From assembly GCA_024401355.1 (NCBI GenBank), contig JAKSLF010000002.1, positions 1 through 64,000 on the forward strand: DNA of 64,000 nucleotides, given 5' to 3'. Made by a program: the position numbers and the translations under genes. The notes below the pieces were generated by a model. That model did no database searches and was not told the origin of the DNA. It worked only from the letters and a program-made list of their open reading frames with translations. This document shows positions 62,423 to 64,000 of the stretch, one piece after another (positions within the stretch are counted from its first letter, which is position 1; every line of letters starts with the position of its first letter). The stretch is from Bacteroidales bacterium (GTDB lineage Bacteria > Bacteroidota > Bacteroidia > Bacteroidales > Marinilabiliaceae).

Positions 62423-63640
62423 TTATTCTGCCAACAACACTGGCCATGTAATCACTTTCGCTGCATATTTGCCCATCGCTTCATATCCTTTAGGACTAAG
62501 ATGCAACCAGTCATCGCTATATTCCGCTATCAGTTTTTGTGGATCTGATGGGTCGCGGACAAGTTCGTCAAAGTCCAATATGCCATCTGCATATTCTCCT
62601 TTTCTTATCCATTCATTAACCTCCTGTCGCGCTGCTTCATGAAAATGCGTAAAATACGAGTTGCCCTTGAATGGAGTGATCGTTCCAAGATACACTCTCA
62701 TATTGGCTTTGTGAGCTTTGTCTATAAGTGTCTTGTATGCCTCGATAAGCTTTTCGGCTTTCTCTTCGCTCTTGCCTTTCCAGGCTCCACCTATATCATT
62801 TACTCCCTCGAAGATTACCAACACACCGGCTCCTCTCTGACCAAGGATGTCTCTGTCAAATCTCTTCAAGGCTGGCTCACTCAGACCACCCTCTATCACG
62901 GCATTGCCACCTATTCCAAGGTTCAATACTCCAACATGACCCTCGTATGCCTCTGCCAAGAAGTCTGTCCAGCGATTCTGCATGTTTGTTGTCGAACCGC
63001 GTCCGTCTGTTATGCTGTTACCCAATACCGAGATGCACTGCACATCACTTGTTGCCTTGACATCAAGCGATGCTATGCTGTACCAGTGGTCCAATTTCTC
63101 GCAATCCGAAAAGTCCGACTTTGGTTTGCTTTCACCTTTTATTATATATGATGTCGTACGGCTTCCACGATGTGTGGTTGGTTTCTCTGGTGTGTTTTTG
63201 CCATAGTTGATGGTGACGCTCAAGCGCTGCAATGGCTTGAGGTTGTATTTCAAGTCGTCGCAGAATACCGTCTTGCCTTTCTCTATGGTTACACTCTTCT
63301 TGCCGTTGAATGTGAGGTACTTGGCCGACTTTACATCTATCTTTTCAAGCTCACCAGCATCAGCGATGTATATTGATTTTATCTCTACATCTGTTTCGCT
63401 AAATTCATTTGACAACATCAGTCTGAGCACGTCGCCACCTAACGATACGTGGATTATCTGACGTATCGACCTGTTGCTAAGGCTCTCTTTTGGATAGTCC
63501 CATGGATCACGTGGCGCTTCTGCCGCTGCGGCCCATGTTCCTTTCCATTCTGTCTGCGCTACAGGCGCCTGTGCTGACGACATCGTTGTTCCAAGTGTCA
63601 TGGCCATCAACAACGCCATTATATTTTCTCTTATTCTCAT
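62423..63640 (-). CDS. Secreted SGNH/GDSL hydrolase, probable acetyl-xylan esterase
   Basis: 405 residues from ATG 63640; a GTG seven codons upstream overlaps the previous stop. Signal peptide cut after SSAQ. Residues ~30-195 form a beta-rich N-terminal domain (WKGTWAAAAEAPRDPWDYP; IRQIIHVSLGG). The SGNH domain has block I GNSITDGRGS (Ser ~209), block II GIGGNAV, block III GVNDIGG and block V DWLHLSPKGY (Asp/His ~377-380). The position in a xylan operon suggests removal of O-acetyl groups; it is equivalent by order to xynE of P. bryantii, recalled from memory. Confidence 0.88.
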   Translation of the reverse strand: MRIRENIMALLMAMTLGTTMSSAQAPVAQTEWKGTWAAAAEAPRDPWDYPKESLSNRSIRQIIHVSLGGDVLRLMLSNEFSETDVEIKSIYIADAGELEKIDVKSAKYLTFNGKKSVTIEKGKTVFCDDLKYNLKPLQRLSVTINYGKNTPEKPTTHRGSRTTSYIIKGESKPKSDFSDCEKLDHWYSIASLDVKATSDVQCISVLGNSITDGRGSTTNMQNRWTDFLAEAYEGHVGVLNLGIGGNAVIEGGLSEPALKRFDRDILGQRGAGVLVIFEGVNDIGGAWKGKSEEKAEKLIEAYKTLIDKAHKANMRVYLGTITPFKGNSYFTHFHEAARQEVNEWIRKGEYADGILDFDELVRDPSDPQKLIAEYSDDWLHLSPKGYEAMGKYAAKVITWPVLLAE

Positions 63641-63660
63641 ATTAATATTATTTCTATTCA

Positions 63661-64000
63661 CTATTTCAACATCGTACTCTCTGTACCAAAGAGATGGCTC
63701 TTGCTATATCCACCATAGTCTATTACTATCTTCTCGAGTACCATGCCCGGCTCTATCGGACGTATTGTCAAGATGTGCTTTTTGCCACTTGTCACTTTGA
63801 GTGGAGTAATGGTCTCTATGACTCTTGTTGCTACTATGTCATACATCTCCCACTGGTTCTCTTCTGTGTATCGGCCATTGTAGTTCACTTCCACTTTCTC
63901 ACCACCATCTATTTCAACACTATATCTGTGACCCTCTTTTCTGAGGAATGGCAATGTCGAGTTTGTCACTACATGCACTTCCACTTCACTTACGCCATCA
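63661..64000 (-). CDS. C-terminal end of a probable GH115 xylan alpha-glucuronidase (5' part outside window)
   Basis: The last 112 codons only; the frame is open through the right edge. It reads as a beta-sandwich: YSVEIDGGEKVEVNYN, then TRVIETITPLKV and LTIRPIEPGMVLEKIVIDYGG ... SHLFGTES. That ending (R-P-x-x-P-G-x-V-x-E-K-I-V-I-D-x-G-G ... E-S) is the C-terminal domain of GH115 enzymes, which take methyl-glucuronic acid off intact xylan; some other large hydrolases share a similar tail, so the call is probable. It heads the visible part of the xylan operon, 20 bases before the esterase. Confidence 0.7.
   Translation of the reverse strand, partial: DGVSEVEVHVVTNSTLPFLRKEGHRYSVEIDGGEKVEVNYNGRYTEENQWEMYDIVATRVIETITPLKVTSGKKHILTIRPIEPGMVLEKIVIDYGGYSKSHLFGTESTMLK

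Overview
The window looks like a chromosomal segment from a carbohydrate-degrading Bacteroidales bacterium, most likely Prevotellaceae. The evidence is: many upstream regions carry the Bacteroidota -7 element TAnnTTTG, several with a TTG/TTTG -33 element 19-21 bases away; Shine-Dalgarno sequences are nearly absent; lipoproteins with SSC-type lipoboxes are common; there is a type IX secretion (T9SS) sorting domain and an outer-membrane TonB receptor family typical of the phylum; and the housekeeping proteins are of Bacteroidales type. No rRNA, CRISPR array, prophage or complete insertion sequence was seen.

Region 1 (1-7.6 kb, minus strand) is the first 2,453 codons of a giant secreted repeat protein running off the left edge, preceded by a 76-residue small protein. 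Region 2 (7.9-22 kb) holds manC, a GH5 mannanase-like/GH67 glucuronidase pair, a multidomain PL1 pectate lyase, two TonB-dependent outer-membrane proteins and a membrane-bound LytTR regulator. Region 3 (22-26.8 kb) has a probable small RNA or attenuated leader, then penicillin-binding protein 1A, upp and radA.

Region 4 (26.8-30.9 kb) is accessory. It has a DUF4160/DUF2442 pair with promoter and operator-like palindrome, then a tightly packed minus-strand cluster: a DUF2971 protein with an unusual strong Shine-Dalgarno, an unknown 127-residue protein, a T9SS-sorted protein and a FISUMP-type protein whose 3' end differs sharply in GC. Region 5 (31-50 kb) is mostly housekeeping: metG; a GH3/CE1/CE1 operon; frr; lpxK; a purine nucleoside phosphorylase; a tRNA-Glu/rpsT/tRNA-Glu transcription unit; radC divergent from an rbfA operon leading into a methyltransferase, a Lol-type permease, mlaE/mlaF and an NAD(P)HX repair enzyme.

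Region 6 (50-57.5 kb) has a three-gene membrane iron-sulphur redox cluster, a second membrane LytTR regulator paired with an AAA_14-type ATPase, a 0.85-kb mostly non-coding tract with repeats and a 38-codon ORF, and an ATPase/Toprim pair resembling RloA/RloB, probably anti-phage. Region 7 (57.5-64 kb) is a xylan-use operon read right to left: probable GH115 (cut by the window edge), SGNH esterase, sugar:cation symporter, two GH10 xylanase lipoproteins and a cytoplasmic GH43. Enzymes at the envelope cut and de-esterify xylan, the symporter imports the oligosaccharides, and GH43 finishes them inside.

The strongest unexplained signal is a ~300-base non-coding element present twice (19738-20040 and 57100-57402), bounded by ~37-base imperfect terminal inverted repeats. 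Other leads are the 22.1-kb RNA, the DUF2971-to-FISUMP cluster and the tract upstream of the AAA ATPase.
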